The notes under the pieces were generated by a model that did not search any database, was not told the DNA's origin, and saw only the letters and a list, made by a program, of their open reading frames with translations. A stretch of DNA of 38,019 bases from an uncultured Cedecea sp. (GTDB lineage Bacteria > Pseudomonadota > Gammaproteobacteria > Enterobacterales > Enterobacteriaceae). The position numbers and the translations under genes were made by a program. Of this stretch, positions 1-8,464 are shown one piece after another. The first letter of the stretch is position 1; each line of letters opens with the position of its first letter. Location: contig NZ_CANMLV010000031.1 in assembly GCF_947498825.1 (NCBI RefSeq), forward strand, positions 1 through 38,019, read 5' to 3'.

Positions 1-76
1 GAGCGGTAGTTCAGTCGGTTAGAATACCTGCCTGTCACGCAGGGGGTCGCGGGTTCGAGTCCCGTCCGTTCCGCCA
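1..76 (+). tRNA. aspT: tRNA-Asp (GTC), first base outside window
   Basis: Nearly complete tRNA with anticodon GTC and encoded CCA. The acceptor stem lacks only its first G, which falls before the window. D-arm, anticodon arm (CCTGCCTGTCACGCAGG) and T-arm with GGTTCGAGTCC are all visible. Followed after 7 bp by tRNA-Trp, the pair that ends an rRNA operon in E. coli. Confidence 0.96.
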
Positions 77-83
77 CCCTTTT

Positions 84-159
84 AGGGGCGTAGTTCAATT
101 GGTAGAGCACCGGTCTCCAAAACCGGGTGTTGGGAGTTCGAGTCTCTCCGCCCCTGCCA
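84..159 (+). tRNA. trpT: tRNA-Trp (CCA)
   Basis: Complete 76-base tRNA with acceptor AGGGGCG/CGCCCCT, anticodon CCA in loop CTCCAAA, T-loop TTCGAGT and encoded 3' CCA. Cotranscribed with the preceding tRNA-Asp and followed at once by a terminator. Confidence 0.97.
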
Positions 160-165
160 GATTAA

Positions 166-196
166 AAAACCTTTGCGAAAGCAAAGGTTTTTTTTT
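166..196 (+). terminator. Rho-independent terminator of the Asp/Trp tRNA operon
   Basis: Perfect hairpin AACCTTTGC-gaaa-GCAAAGGTT with a GNRA-type tetraloop, followed by a run of T. It lies 7-10 bases after the CCA end of tRNA-Trp. Confidence 0.93.
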
Positions 197-243
197 GTCT
201 GCTATAAATTTGCTCTGTGGGTTATTTACTGAAAAAAAGCGCA

Positions 244-1068
244 TTACTGCGCTAATAACGGTGTCTTCAGCAACGATTTGATAATGCTTTGTTTATCGGT
301 GTTTTGTAGCCAGATAGCGTACAGAGGTCTTGTAAGCAGACCAGAATCAGCCAGCGGATAAATAGCTTTTTGCTGTTTGGCCCACTCAACGGGCAGGAAA
401 GCATAACCGTTTAATGGCAGGATTAACTGACATGCCTGGCTTGCTGAACTGGTAGTTAAGAGAGGAATTTCCTCGCCCTGAATAAACTCAGATTCATATT
501 GTTGGAAGTCTGCTCCCCACTCTATACGTACATAACTCAGGGTATTTCTGTCATATTCTGGGCTACCAGCATAAAGAGCAAGATTAAAATTCCCCAATAA
601 CTGACTGGTAAATTCATCCATTTTTGGGGCTTCAGTAGTCAATAATAAATCCAGTCTGCGATCGTGGAGTTGCTGAACTAGCGACTGACGCGGTGCGATA
701 CGAGCGTCAAATTGAAAGTCTTTATATTGTTGATAAATCAAAGAAAGCCATGGTGTAAGCATGCATTCCCATAATGCAGCGCTGGCTCCGATACTGAGTT
801 GATTGTGCTGAGAGGTCAGGGAGACTTCTTTCTTCGCGGCAAGCCAGGTGCTCATTAAATTTTCGGCATAAGGTAATAATCGCTCCCCCGCCGTTGTCAG
901 CCGTATATTATTACGATGTCGCGTAAACAGATTTACACCAAGCTGATTCTCGAGCTGTCGAATGCGAAAACTCACGGCAGACTGCGTTAAATACAGTGTT
1001 TCAGCTGCACGGCCAAAATGTCGTGTTCTGCTCACTTCAAGGAATGTTTTCAGTAGTTCGCTATCCAC
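244..1068 (-). CDS. hdfR: HdfR, LysR-type transcriptional regulator
   Basis: LysR-family DNA-binding regulator of 274 residues, known in E. coli as a repressor of flhDC. An N-terminal winged helix-turn-helix covers about residues 1-60 ([20 protein letters not shown], then [12 protein letters not shown]), followed by a periplasmic-binding-protein-like effector domain. The start chosen is a GTG at 1066-1068, because the protein then begins (M)[13 protein letters not shown] as in E. coli HdfR and a GGAGAGG ribosome site lies just upstream. An ATG 60 bases further upstream would add 20 unrelated residues. It diverges from maoP. Confidence 0.95.
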   Translation of the reverse strand: MDSELLKTFLEVSRTRHFGRAAETLYLTQSAVSFRIRQLENQLGVNLFTRHRNNIRLTTAGERLLPYAENLMSTWLAAKKEVSLTSQHNQLSIGASAALWECMLTPWLSLIYQQYKDFQFDARIAPRQSLVQQLHDRRLDLLLTTEAPKMDEFTSQLLGNFNLALYAGSPEYDRNTLSYVRIEWGADFQQYESEFIQGEEIPLLTTSSASQACQLILPLNGYAFLPVEWAKQQKAIYPLADSGLLTRPLYAIWLQNTDKQSIIKSLLKTPLLAQ

Positions 1069-1134
1069 AAGCCTCTCCAAAAATAATTTGTCGTTATGAT
1101 TTAAATATTTTGTTTTACACTCTGTCAAGCGTAA

Positions 1135-1151
1135 CTAATACTCCGCGCCAT
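1135..1151 (+). promoter_or_regulatory. maoS: candidate maoS site upstream of maoP
   Basis: Macrodomain-organising site maoS is known to lie in the short region upstream of maoP and to be the cis target of the MaoP system. The segment CTAATACTCCGCGCCAT sits 35 bases before the maoP start and is the part of this gap I judge most likely conserved. Assignment rests on position and memory, not on an alignment. Confidence 0.35.
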
Positions 1152-1186
1152 AAACAGCCAGACCAAAAGAATTAGGAGCGTGCAGG

Positions 1187-1525
1187 ATGGCGGAGAGCTT
1201 TACGACAACTAATCGGTTTTTCGACAACAAACATTATCCGCGTGGATTCTCCCGACATGGCGATTTCACCATCAAAGAAGCTCAGTTATTAGAGCGTCAT
1301 GGTGTTGCGTTTAATGAGCTGGATCTTGGCAAGCGCGAACCTGGAACAGAAGAGGAAACTCTGTTTGTTGCTGTGTGTCGTGGCCAGCGTGAGCCTGTGA
1401 CAGAAGCAGAGCGCGTCTGGAGCAAATACATGTCGCGTATCAAACGCCCTAAACGTTTTCATACGCTCTCTGGCGGTAAGCCGCAGATGGATGCTGTTGA
1501 AGATTATACCGACAGCGACGACTAA
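1187..1525 (+). CDS. maoP: MaoP (YifE), Ori macrodomain organisation protein
   Basis: Small protein of 112 residues of the YifE/MaoP family (DUF413). In E. coli it acts with the adjacent maoS site to let the Ori macrodomain behave as a large-scale unit of the chromosome. The start [20 protein letters not shown] is typical of the family and has a GGAG-type site upstream (aattaggagcgtgcaggATG). The C-terminus is acidic (DYTDSDD). Divergent from hdfR, convergent with yifB, with its own terminator just downstream. Confidence 0.95.
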   Translation: MAESFTTTNRFFDNKHYPRGFSRHGDFTIKEAQLLERHGVAFNELDLGKREPGTEEETLFVAVCRGQREPVTEAERVWSKYMSRIKRPKRFHTLSGGKPQMDAVEDYTDSDD

Positions 1526-1529
1526 GTAC

Positions 1530-1550
1530 GGGGGGCTATAAGCCCCCTTT
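1530..1550 (+). terminator. terminator after maoP
   Basis: Perfect hairpin GGGGGCT-ata-AGCCCCC followed by TTT, five bases after the maoP stop. The T-run is short, so it may be moderate in strength. It lies between convergent maoP and yifB and could serve both. Confidence 0.75.
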
Positions 1551-1587
1551 ACTGTAGTCGCTTTTTCCTACCAGGAAACCTCCCTGC

Positions 1588-3108
1588 TTAGCCTGCCAGG
1601 CGCTGTAAGTGCAATAACAACCGGTCTATCGCCCGGTACCCAAGCGCTTCTTGTAAATGTGACCTGAGAATGTTTTTTTCTTGCTGCATATCTGCAATTG
1701 TCCTTGCCACTTTTAACAATCGTTGCCATGCCCTCACTGATAATCCGAGTGCGGCTAACGTCTCTTCAAGCCAGATGGCATCTTTCTGCTGTAGCTGACA
1801 GAATTCACGAACCTCATGATTACTGAGCAAGGCATTAAGCTTATGCTGGCGCGTTATCTGACTGTCCCTGCAAGCAATAACTCTGTCTCTTACTACGCGA
1901 CTGGATTCACCGGGGGACTGAGACTGACTAAGCGTACCCACTGACAGCAAGGGAACCTCAACAGAGAGATCAAAACGATCGAGGAAGGGTCCTGACAGGC
2001 GCCCAAGATAACGCAGGGTCTGTTGCGGTGTGGCCCGATTATGGAGCCCTTCATAGTGGCCTGTAGGGCCTGGATTCATCGCGGCAATTAGCTGAAAGCT
2101 GGCGGGGTAAGTTATCTTTGCCCGGGTACGGGAGATGTGGATTTCCCCTGACTCTATCGGTTCTCGTAGTGAGTCCAGGACACGACGTTCAAATTCAGGT
2201 AACTCATCAAGAAACAATACGCCATTGTGAGCTAAAGATATTTCACCGGGCTGAGGAATACTACCACCTCCAACCATCGAGGTTAGTGAAGCACTATGAT
2301 GAGGGGCTCTGAATGGACGCTGGCGCCACTGACTCCATGAATGTGAGGGTTGCACCAGGCTGAGAATTGCAGCGCTCTGTAACGCTTCTCTGTTGCTTAA
2401 TGGCGGAAGAAGAGTATTAAACCGACTGGCCAGCATGGTTTTCCCTGTTCCAGGGGGGCCTATCAGTAATAAGTTGTGTCCTCCGCTGGCAGTGATTTCC
2501 AGTGCCCGCTTCCCTTGGTTCTGACCAATGATTTCATTAAGGTCACTCTCCGAAGAGGCCTGGATATAGTGCGGTGCCAGCGGGCGGGTTAACGCATTTT
2601 TTTCTTCAAGCCAGCTACAGACCTCTGTCAAATGTTGCGCAACTAAACTGCCGGATTCTTCTATCAAACCTAACTCTGCGGCATTGTCTGCTGCAGCCAC
2701 AATGTTTCGACCCGCCTTCATAGCCTCAATAGCTGCTGAAATTGCTCCTGATACGCCTCGTAACGCACCTGTTAAAGCGAGTTCACCCACAAACTCATAT
2801 TGTTCCAACATGCTCGTGCTGAGCTGTTCAGAGGCTACCAGCAGGGCGATAGCAATGGGGAGGTCGTAACGTCCGCCTTCTTTCGGAAGATCGGCGGGTG
2901 CCAGATTGATGGTTATCTTACGAGCGGGAAAGGTATATCCGCTGTTGATAATGGCGCTACGTACACGATCGCGGGCTTCTCTTACGGTGGTTTCAGGTAG
3001 CCCCACCAGTGTCAGGCCGGGTAATCCGCGACTGATATGAACTTCTACTGTGACCAAGGGAGCGCTAACGCCTAATGCTGCCCGGGTATGGATAACTGAC
3101 AAAGACAT
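1588..3108 (-). CDS. yifB: YifB, ComM-like AAA+ helicase (Mg-chelatase family)
   Basis: Protein of 506 residues, the family's usual length. Its naturally competent relative ComM is a hexameric branch-migration helicase that helps integrate incoming DNA. An N-terminal domain (about 1-170) with GLTLVGLPETTVREARDRVR resembles a Lon-like fold. Next is an AAA+ core with Walker A GPPGTGKT at 217-224, Walker B VLFLDELPEF near 297 and a Mg-chelatase C-terminal helical part. A start ATG at 3108 gives MSLSVIHTRAALGVSAP. No partner gene is adjacent; the promoter would lie in the AT-rich gap shared with ilvL. Confidence 0.95.
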   Translation of the reverse strand: MSLSVIHTRAALGVSAPLVTVEVHISRGLPGLTLVGLPETTVREARDRVRSAIINSGYTFPARKITINLAPADLPKEGGRYDLPIAIALLVASEQLSTSMLEQYEFVGELALTGALRGVSGAISAAIEAMKAGRNIVAAADNAAELGLIEESGSLVAQHLTEVCSWLEEKNALTRPLAPHYIQASSESDLNEIIGQNQGKRALEITASGGHNLLLIGPPGTGKTMLASRFNTLLPPLSNREALQSAAILSLVQPSHSWSQWRQRPFRAPHHSASLTSMVGGGSIPQPGEISLAHNGVLFLDELPEFERRVLDSLREPIESGEIHISRTRAKITYPASFQLIAAMNPGPTGHYEGLHNRATPQQTLRYLGRLSGPFLDRFDLSVEVPLLSVGTLSQSQSPGESSRVVRDRVIACRDSQITRQHKLNALLSNHEVREFCQLQQKDAIWLEETLAALGLSVRAWQRLLKVARTIADMQQEKNILRSHLQEALGYRAIDRLLLHLQRLAG

Positions 3109-3389
3109 ATCCCCTCCATGAAAAATTCATCATGGCGCATTCCCTGACGATTAAAAATCATACATGTTGTATATCTGAACAGAGTGCCAACTAATTTTAT
3201 GCACTGAGTTTTTGTTATCTTTTTGTTGAGAGTCAGATTCAGCAATGATTATTTTTTATTGGGCGTCACGTAAAAAGTCCGTTTATTGATTGATTTGAGA
3301 AATTTTCTCTATTTTCTTTTTTTGTTTTTAAATTCAATGTGTTTTTCGTAAATTTGTTTTCTTTTACTCAATTTTTTTATAAAAAAATC
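3109..3389. other. AT-rich yifB-ilvL intergenic region
   Basis: About 280 bp, very AT-rich (long T-runs from 3290 to 3390), holding no gene I can see. In E. coli the corresponding segment contains the ilv upstream activating region with IHF sites and a supercoiling-destabilised duplex. The composition here is compatible, but I did not identify a specific IHF site. Confidence 0.5.
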
Positions 3390-3417
3390 TTGTCTTCTTG
3401 TCTGATTCTGTGATAAC
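3390..3417 (+). promoter_or_regulatory. candidate ilvGMEDA operon promoter
   Basis: A -35-like TTGTCT (3390-3395) and -10-like GATAAC (3412-3417) are 16 bp apart, with TG just before the -10. The following segment TAGGCATTACTTCGAGCAAGA closely resembles the start region of the E. coli operon's P2 promoter. It is about 45 bases before the leader peptide start. Confidence 0.55.
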
Positions 3418-3460
3418 TCTGTAGGCATTACTTCGAGCAAGATGATAGAAAGTACAAAAA

Positions 3461-3559
3461 ATGACAGCCCTACTACGAGTGATTAGCCTAGTCGTGATTA
3501 GCATTGTGGTGATTATTATCCCACCGTGCGGGGCTGCACTTGGAGAAAGAAAGGCTTAA
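3461..3559 (+). CDS. ilvL: IlvL, attenuation leader peptide
   Basis: A 32-residue leader peptide. Fifteen residues are Ile, Val or Leu, including runs VVIS and VVIII, so ribosome stalling on any of the three charged tRNAs controls the attenuator downstream. The ending PPCGAALG followed by a basic tail is characteristic of enterobacterial IlvL. It sits 24 bases before the terminator hairpin. Confidence 0.95.
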   Translation: MTALLRVISLVVISIVVIIIPPCGAALGERKA

Positions 3560-3582
3560 AAATCAAGTCTTAATCGAAAAGA

Positions 3583-3616
3583 ACCCCCGCACCGAAAGGT
3601 CCGGGGTTTTTTTTTG
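3583..3616 (+). terminator. ilvGMEDA attenuator
   Basis: Hairpin AACCCCCGCACC-gaaa-GGTCCGGGGTT (with one bulge and one mismatch) followed by nine T. Position right after ilvL makes it the transcription attenuator. When branched-chain aminoacyl-tRNAs are plentiful it terminates transcription; stalling in ilvL permits an antiterminator instead. Confidence 0.92.
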
Positions 3617-3645
3617 GAATAAAGAATTTAATATGAGGGCAGATT

Positions 3646-3696
3646 ATGTGCGGCAGCATAAAATACTGTTTCTCTGGTAATGAGACGGGGAACTAA
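3646..3696 (+). CDS. ilvX: IlvX, 16-residue peptide upstream of ilvG
   Basis: A 16-codon ORF encoding [16 protein letters not shown], which ends two bases before the ilvG start codon. It matches E. coli IlvX (MNNSTKFCFSRFRTGN) at conserved positions, including S-x-K-x-CFS and the terminal TGN. An AGGGCAG ribosome site lies about 7 bases upstream. Function is unknown; the tight spacing suggests translational coupling or shaping of ilvG initiation. Confidence 0.75.
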   Translation: MCGSIKYCFSGNETGN

Positions 3697-3698
3697 CT

Positions 3699-5345
3699 AT
3701 GAATGGTGCGCAATGGGTGGTGCATGCGTTGCGAGCGCAGGGTGTTGAAACTGTTTTCGGTTATCCAGGCGGCGCAATAATGCCGGTATACGATGCATTG
3801 TATGACGGTGGTGTGGAACATCTGCTGTGTCGCCATGAGCAAGGTGCCGTTATCGCAGCGATAGGCTATGCGCGTGCCACTGGCAAAACCGGCGTATGTA
3901 TTGCGACATCGGGGCCTGGCGCAACTAACCTGATAACCGGGCTGGCTGATGCGATGTTAGACTCAGTTCCGGTGGTTGCACTGACCGGTCAGGTTGCCGC
4001 TCCACTGATGGGCACTGATGCTTTTCAGGAAGTGGATGTTTTAGGTTTGTCATTAGCCTGTACCAAACACAGTTTCCTGGTTGAGTCGATTGAAGAACTA
4101 CCACGTGTTATTGCGGAAGCTTTTGAAATTGCCAATAGCGGCCGTCCTGGTCCTGTTTTGATTGATATTCCTAAAGATATCCAACTGGCAAATGGCGATT
4201 TTGAAGCCTGGTTATCTACCGTCGCTGATGATGATGTGTTACCTGAAACAGAAATTCAGCAAGCGCGTGAGTTACTTGCTGCTGCTCAGAAACCCATGCT
4301 GTACATAGGTGGTGGTGTGGGTATGGCTCAGGCTGTTCCGGCACTACGTGAATTTATTGCCGTTACCAATATTCCTTCCACGGTAACGCTTAAGGGGCTG
4401 GGAGCAGTTCCGCCTGAACATCCTTTCTATACCGGTATGTTAGGTATGCACGGCACCAAGGCGGCAAACCTTGCGGTACAAGAATGTGATTTACTGATAG
4501 CGGTCGGCGCGCGTTTTGATGACCGCGTCACTGGTAAATTGAATACCTTTGCTCCCCACGCGAAAGTTATCCATATGGATATCGATCCTGCTGAACTGAG
4601 TAAGTTGCGTCAGGCTCACGTGGCGTTACAAGGCCCGTTAAACCAGTTATTACCTGCTCTTCAACAGCCGTTACACATTGCTGGCTGGCAGCAACAAGTC
4701 GCGACACTGAAAGCTGAGCATGAGTGGCGTTATGATCACCCGGGTGAACCTATCTATGCCCCATTATTGCTGAAGCAGCTTTCGGAACGTAAACCTCGGG
4801 AATGTGTTATCACAACCGACGTCGGTCAGCATCAGATGTGGACCGCACAGCATATGACCTTTACCCGTCCGGAAAACTTTATTACTTCAAGTGGTTTGGG
4901 CACGATGGGTTTTGGTTTACCTGCGGCGGTCGGTGCTCAAGTCGCCAGACCTGATGATACGGTTATCTGTGTCTCCGGAGATGGTTCATTTATGATGAAC
5001 ATTCAGGAGCTGGGAACGGTAAAACGTAAAAAATTGCCGGTGAAGATTCTGTTACTGGATAACCAGCGTTTAGGGATGGTTCGACAGTGGCAACAGCTGT
5101 TTTTTGCTGAACGTTATAGCGAAACTAATCTTTCCGATAATCCAGATTTTCTTACGCTGGCGAGTGCTTTTGACATTCCAGGCCAGCGCATCACCCGTAA
5201 AGACCAGGTAGAAGCCGCGCTTGATACTCTGCTCAATAGCGACGGCCCGTACATACTTCATGTCTCAATTGACGAGTACGAGAATGTCTGGCCGTTGGTG
5301 CCGCCAGGTGCCAGTAACTCACAAATGCTGGAGAAAGAATCATGA
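3699..5345 (+). CDS. ilvG: IlvG, acetolactate synthase II large (catalytic) subunit
   Basis: ThDP enzyme that condenses two pyruvates to acetolactate, or pyruvate with 2-ketobutyrate to acetohydroxybutyrate, the first common step to valine and isoleucine. At 548 residues it is full length and uninterrupted, unlike the frameshifted E. coli K-12 gene. Visible features are the catalytic Glu47 in CRHEQGA, the family FAD-binding middle domain and the ThDP/Mg motif [12 protein letters not shown] starting at residue 427. The start follows ACGGGGAAC. Its stop overlaps the ilvM start (ATGA), so the subunits are translationally coupled. Lacking the large-subunit variations of IlvB/IlvI, isozyme II would be expected to be valine-resistant. 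Confidence 0.97.
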   Translation: MNGAQWVVHALRAQGVETVFGYPGGAIMPVYDALYDGGVEHLLCRHEQGAVIAAIGYARATGKTGVCIATSGPGATNLITGLADAMLDSVPVVALTGQVAAPLMGTDAFQEVDVLGLSLACTKHSFLVESIEELPRVIAEAFEIANSGRPGPVLIDIPKDIQLANGDFEAWLSTVADDDVLPETEIQQARELLAAAQKPMLYIGGGVGMAQAVPALREFIAVTNIPSTVTLKGLGAVPPEHPFYTGMLGMHGTKAANLAVQECDLLIAVGARFDDRVTGKLNTFAPHAKVIHMDIDPAELSKLRQAHVALQGPLNQLLPALQQPLHIAGWQQQVATLKAEHEWRYDHPGEPIYAPLLLKQLSERKPRECVITTDVGQHQMWTAQHMTFTRPENFITSSGLGTMGFGLPAAVGAQVARPDDTVICVSGDGSFMMNIQELGTVKRKKLPVKILLLDNQRLGMVRQWQQLFFAERYSETNLSDNPDFLTLASAFDIPGQRITRKDQVEAALDTLLNSDGPYILHVSIDEYENVWPLVPPGASNSQMLEKES

Positions 5346-5599
5346 TGCAACATCAACTTGCCTTGCAGGCTCGCTTCCGCCCGGAAACATTAGAACGCGT
5401 ATTACGTGTGGTACGTCACCGTGGTTTTCAGGTTTGTTCCATGAATATGGCAACCGATATTAATCCTGAAAATATCAATATTGAGCTCACTGTTGCCAGT
5501 CCACGTTCGATAGATCTGCTGTTCAGCCAGTTAAGCAAATTGGTTGATGTTGCCTGTGTCGAAGTTCAGCAACTTACATCACAACAAATTCGCGCCTGA
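5342..5599 (+). CDS. ilvM: IlvM, acetolactate synthase II small subunit
   Basis: ACT-domain small subunit of 85 residues that activates and stabilises IlvG. The core [20 protein letters not shown] and the ending TSQQIRA match the E. coli protein. Two consecutive ATG codons are possible (5342, 5345); the first overlaps the ilvG TGA. The short length is that of isozyme II, in contrast to the longer IlvH. Confidence 0.96.
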   Translation: MMQHQLALQARFRPETLERVLRVVRHRGFQVCSMNMATDINPENINIELTVASPRSIDLLFSQLSKLVDVACVEVQQLTSQQIRA

Positions 5600-5618
5600 G
5601 CGTAAAGGATAAAGAAGC

Positions 5619-6551
5619 ATGACAACCAAAAAAGCTGACTACATCTGGTTCAATGGTGAAATGACTCCGTGGGAAAATGCCAAAGTCCACGTTATGTCTC
5701 ATGCCTTACATTACGGAACATCCGTATTTGAAGGTATCCGTTGCTACGACTCCCATAAAGGACCTGTAGTCTTCCGTCATCGCGAACATATGCAGCGTCT
5801 GCGTGATTCAGCCAAAATTTATCGCTTTCCGGTGTCACAGAGCGTGGATGAGTTGATGGAAGCTTGCCGTGCTGTGCTGCGTAAAAATAATCTGACCAGT
5901 GCTTATATTCGCCCACTGGTCTTTGTGGGTGATGTCGGTATGGGCGTTAATCCACCGGAGGGTTATTCCACGGATGTTATTATTGCCGCATTCCCTTGGG
6001 GAGCATACCTGGGCGCCGAGGCACTGGAGCAGGGTATTGATGCGATGGTCTCCTCTTGGAATCGTGCGGCACCGAATACCATCCCAACGGCCGCGAAAGC
6101 GGGGGGTAACTATCTCTCCTCATTACTGGTCGGTAGCGAAGCCCGTCGCCATGGTTATCAGGAAGGTATCGCCCTGGACGTTCATGGCTATATCTCTGAA
6201 GGAGCAGGTGAGAATCTGTTTGAAGTCAAAGATGGTGTTGTATTTACCCCGCCATTTACGTCTTCCGCATTGCCGGGCATTACGCGTGATGCCATCATTA
6301 AACTGGCTAAAGATTTGGGTATTGAGGTCCGTGAGCAAGTGCTATCCCGTGAATCACTTTATCTTGCTGATGAAGTTTTCATGTCCGGAACCGCAGCAGA
6401 AATCACCCCAGTACGTAGCGTAGATGGTATTCAGGTTGGTGAAGGCCGTCGTGGCCCGGTAACCCAACGAATTCAAGAGGCGTTCTTCGGCCTGTTCACC
6501 GGTGAAACTGAAGATAAATGGGGCTGGTTAGACCCTATTAACGCGCAATAA
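5619..6551 (+). CDS. ilvE: IlvE, branched-chain amino acid aminotransferase
   Basis: Fold-type IV PLP aminotransferase (310 residues) that makes the last step to isoleucine, valine and leucine from their keto acids with glutamate. Lys160 in TAAKAGGNYLSS is the PLP lysine. The N-terminal motif ADYIWFNGEM, HALHYGTSVFEGIRCY and the cofactor segment EVFMSGTAAEITPV are conserved. It begins 19 bases after ilvM, with an AAAGGAT-type ribosome site. Confidence 0.97.
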   Translation: MTTKKADYIWFNGEMTPWENAKVHVMSHALHYGTSVFEGIRCYDSHKGPVVFRHREHMQRLRDSAKIYRFPVSQSVDELMEACRAVLRKNNLTSAYIRPLVFVGDVGMGVNPPEGYSTDVIIAAFPWGAYLGAEALEQGIDAMVSSWNRAAPNTIPTAAKAGGNYLSSLLVGSEARRHGYQEGIALDVHGYISEGAGENLFEVKDGVVFTPPFTSSALPGITRDAIIKLAKDLGIEVREQVLSRESLYLADEVFMSGTAAEITPVRSVDGIQVGEGRRGPVTQRIQEAFFGLFTGETEDKWGWLDPINAQ

Positions 6552-6611
6552 GCACAACACCAGACGGGCGGTATGAACCGCCTGCTATTTGACAGACTGG
6601 AGTAACTAAGA

Positions 6612-8462
6612 ATGCCTAAGTATCGTTCCGCTACCACAACTCATGGCCGTAATATGGCTGGTGCCCGTGCGCTGTGGCGCGCAACCGGAATGACCGATGA
6701 CGATTTTGGTAAGCCAATCATTGCGGTCGTGAACTCATTTACCCAATTTGTACCAGGGCACGTACATTTACGTGATTTGGGTAAGCTGGTCGCTGAACAA
6801 ATTGAAGCTTCTGGTGGTGTTGCAAAAGAATTTAATACCATTGCAGTGGATGACGGTATCGCAATGGGGCATGGCGGTATGCTTTATTCCTTGCCTTCTC
6901 GTGAACTGATTGCCGACTCCGTTGAGTATATGGTTAATGCGCACTGTGCAGATGCGATGGTATGTATCTCGAACTGTGACAAAATTACTCCGGGGATGTT
7001 AATGGCATCTCTGCGTCTGAATATCCCCGTTATTTTTGTTTCTGGCGGCCCGATGGAAGCCGGAAAAACCAAATTATCCGATCAGATTATCAAGCTGGAC
7101 TTGGTCGATGCCATGATTCAGGGCGCTAACCCGCATGTCAGCGATGAGCAAAGTGAGCAGGTTGAACGTTCGGCTTGCCCTACCTGTGGTTCCTGTTCTG
7201 GTATGTTTACTGCAAACTCCATGAACTGTCTGACCGAAGCATTAGGCCTGTCACAGCCAGGTAATGGCTCACTGCTGGCAACGCACTCAGATCGTAAAGA
7301 GCTGTTTATCAATGCCGGTAAACGTATTGTTGAGCTGACTAAACGTTATTACGAAAAAGATGATGCATCAGCTCTGCCTCGTAATATTGCCTGTAAAGAA
7401 GCGTTTGAAAACGCCATGACGCTCGATGTGGCGATGGGCGGTTCAACGAATACCGTATTGCACTTACTGGCTGCGGCGCAGGAAGCAGAAATTGATTTCA
7501 CGATGAGTGATATTGATAAGCTCTCTCGTAAAGTGCCTCAGCTGTGTAAAGTCGCACCGAGCACACCAAAATATCATATGGAAGACGTTCACCGTGCAGG
7601 TGGTGTAATCGGTATTCTCGGAGAGTTGGATCGCGCTGGTTTGCTTAACCGTAATGTGAATAACGTGCTCGGTTTGACTCTGCCAGAGACCCTTGCGCAA
7701 TATGACGTGATGGTCACCGCGGATGACTCGGTGAAAAGCATGTTCTCTGCCGGTCCGGCAGGCATTCGTACTACCAAAGCATTTTCACAGTCTTGTCGCT
7801 GGGATACCCTGGATGTAGACCGTAAAGAGGGCTGTATTCGCTCCAAAGAGCATGCTTACAGTCAGGACGGCGGTCTGGCAGTGTTATACGGCAACTTTGC
7901 TGAAAATGGCTGTATCGTCAAAACGGCAGGTGTGGATGAAGGTAGCTTGGTTTTCCGTGGCCCGGCGAAAGTATACGAAAGCCAGGACGATGCTGTTGAT
8001 GCTATCCTCGGCGGTAAAGTCGTTGCCGGCGATGTTGTCGTTATTCGTTATGAAGGACCGAAGGGCGGCCCGGGTATGCAGGAAATGCTTTATCCAACGA
8101 CTTTCCTGAAGTCAATGGGATTAGGTAAGTCCTGTGCCCTGATCACTGATGGCCGTTTCTCGGGCGGAACCTCTGGTTTATCTATCGGTCACGTCTCTCC
8201 AGAGGCGGCGAATGGTGGCAATATCGCACTGATTGAAGATGGCGACATGATAGCTATCGATATTCCATCACGCAGCATTCAACTGGATATTTCAGAACAG
8301 CTACTGGCTGAGCGCCGTGTCGCTCAGGATGCACGTGGAGATAAAGCATGGACACCACGCGATCGTGTACGTGAAGTGTCCTTTGCATTACGCGCGTACG
8401 CAAGTCTTGCTACCAGTGCAGATAAAGGCGCAGTAAGAGACAAAAGTAAGCTTGGGGGTTAA
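6612..8462 (+). CDS. ilvD: IlvD, dihydroxy-acid dehydratase
   Basis: Iron-sulfur dehydratase converting dihydroxy-isovalerate and dihydroxy-methylvalerate to the keto acids, fourth enzyme of the valine/isoleucine pathway. It is 616 residues, the normal length. Cysteines in [11 protein letters not shown] (Cys118, Cys122) and [10 protein letters not shown] (Cys189, Cys192, Cys195) include the cluster ligands; E. coli uses Cys122 and Cys195. The C-terminal [18 protein letters not shown] is the family signature. A small GGGCGGT..ACCGCC hairpin lies in the 60-base gap after ilvE. Confidence 0.97.
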   Translation: MPKYRSATTTHGRNMAGARALWRATGMTDDDFGKPIIAVVNSFTQFVPGHVHLRDLGKLVAEQIEASGGVAKEFNTIAVDDGIAMGHGGMLYSLPSRELIADSVEYMVNAHCADAMVCISNCDKITPGMLMASLRLNIPVIFVSGGPMEAGKTKLSDQIIKLDLVDAMIQGANPHVSDEQSEQVERSACPTCGSCSGMFTANSMNCLTEALGLSQPGNGSLLATHSDRKELFINAGKRIVELTKRYYEKDDASALPRNIACKEAFENAMTLDVAMGGSTNTVLHLLAAAQEAEIDFTMSDIDKLSRKVPQLCKVAPSTPKYHMEDVHRAGGVIGILGELDRAGLLNRNVNNVLGLTLPETLAQYDVMVTADDSVKSMFSAGPAGIRTTKAFSQSCRWDTLDVDRKEGCIRSKEHAYSQDGGLAVLYGNFAENGCIVKTAGVDEGSLVFRGPAKVYESQDDAVDAILGGKVVAGDVVVIRYEGPKGGPGMQEMLYPTTFLKSMGLGKSCALITDGRFSGGTSGLSIGHVSPEAANGGNIALIEDGDMIAIDIPSRSIQLDISEQLLAERRVAQDARGDKAWTPRDRVREVSFALRAYASLATSADKGAVRDKSKLGG

Positions 8463-8464
8463 TG

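Noticed and set aside
5899-6423. 174-codon frame within ilvE
   Set aside because: Overlaps ilvE on the same strand in another frame; composition of a shadow.
6552-6611. GGGCGGT..ACCGCC hairpin between ilvE and ilvD as a terminator
   Set aside because: Short stem, no T-run and inside an operon; more likely minor mRNA structure.
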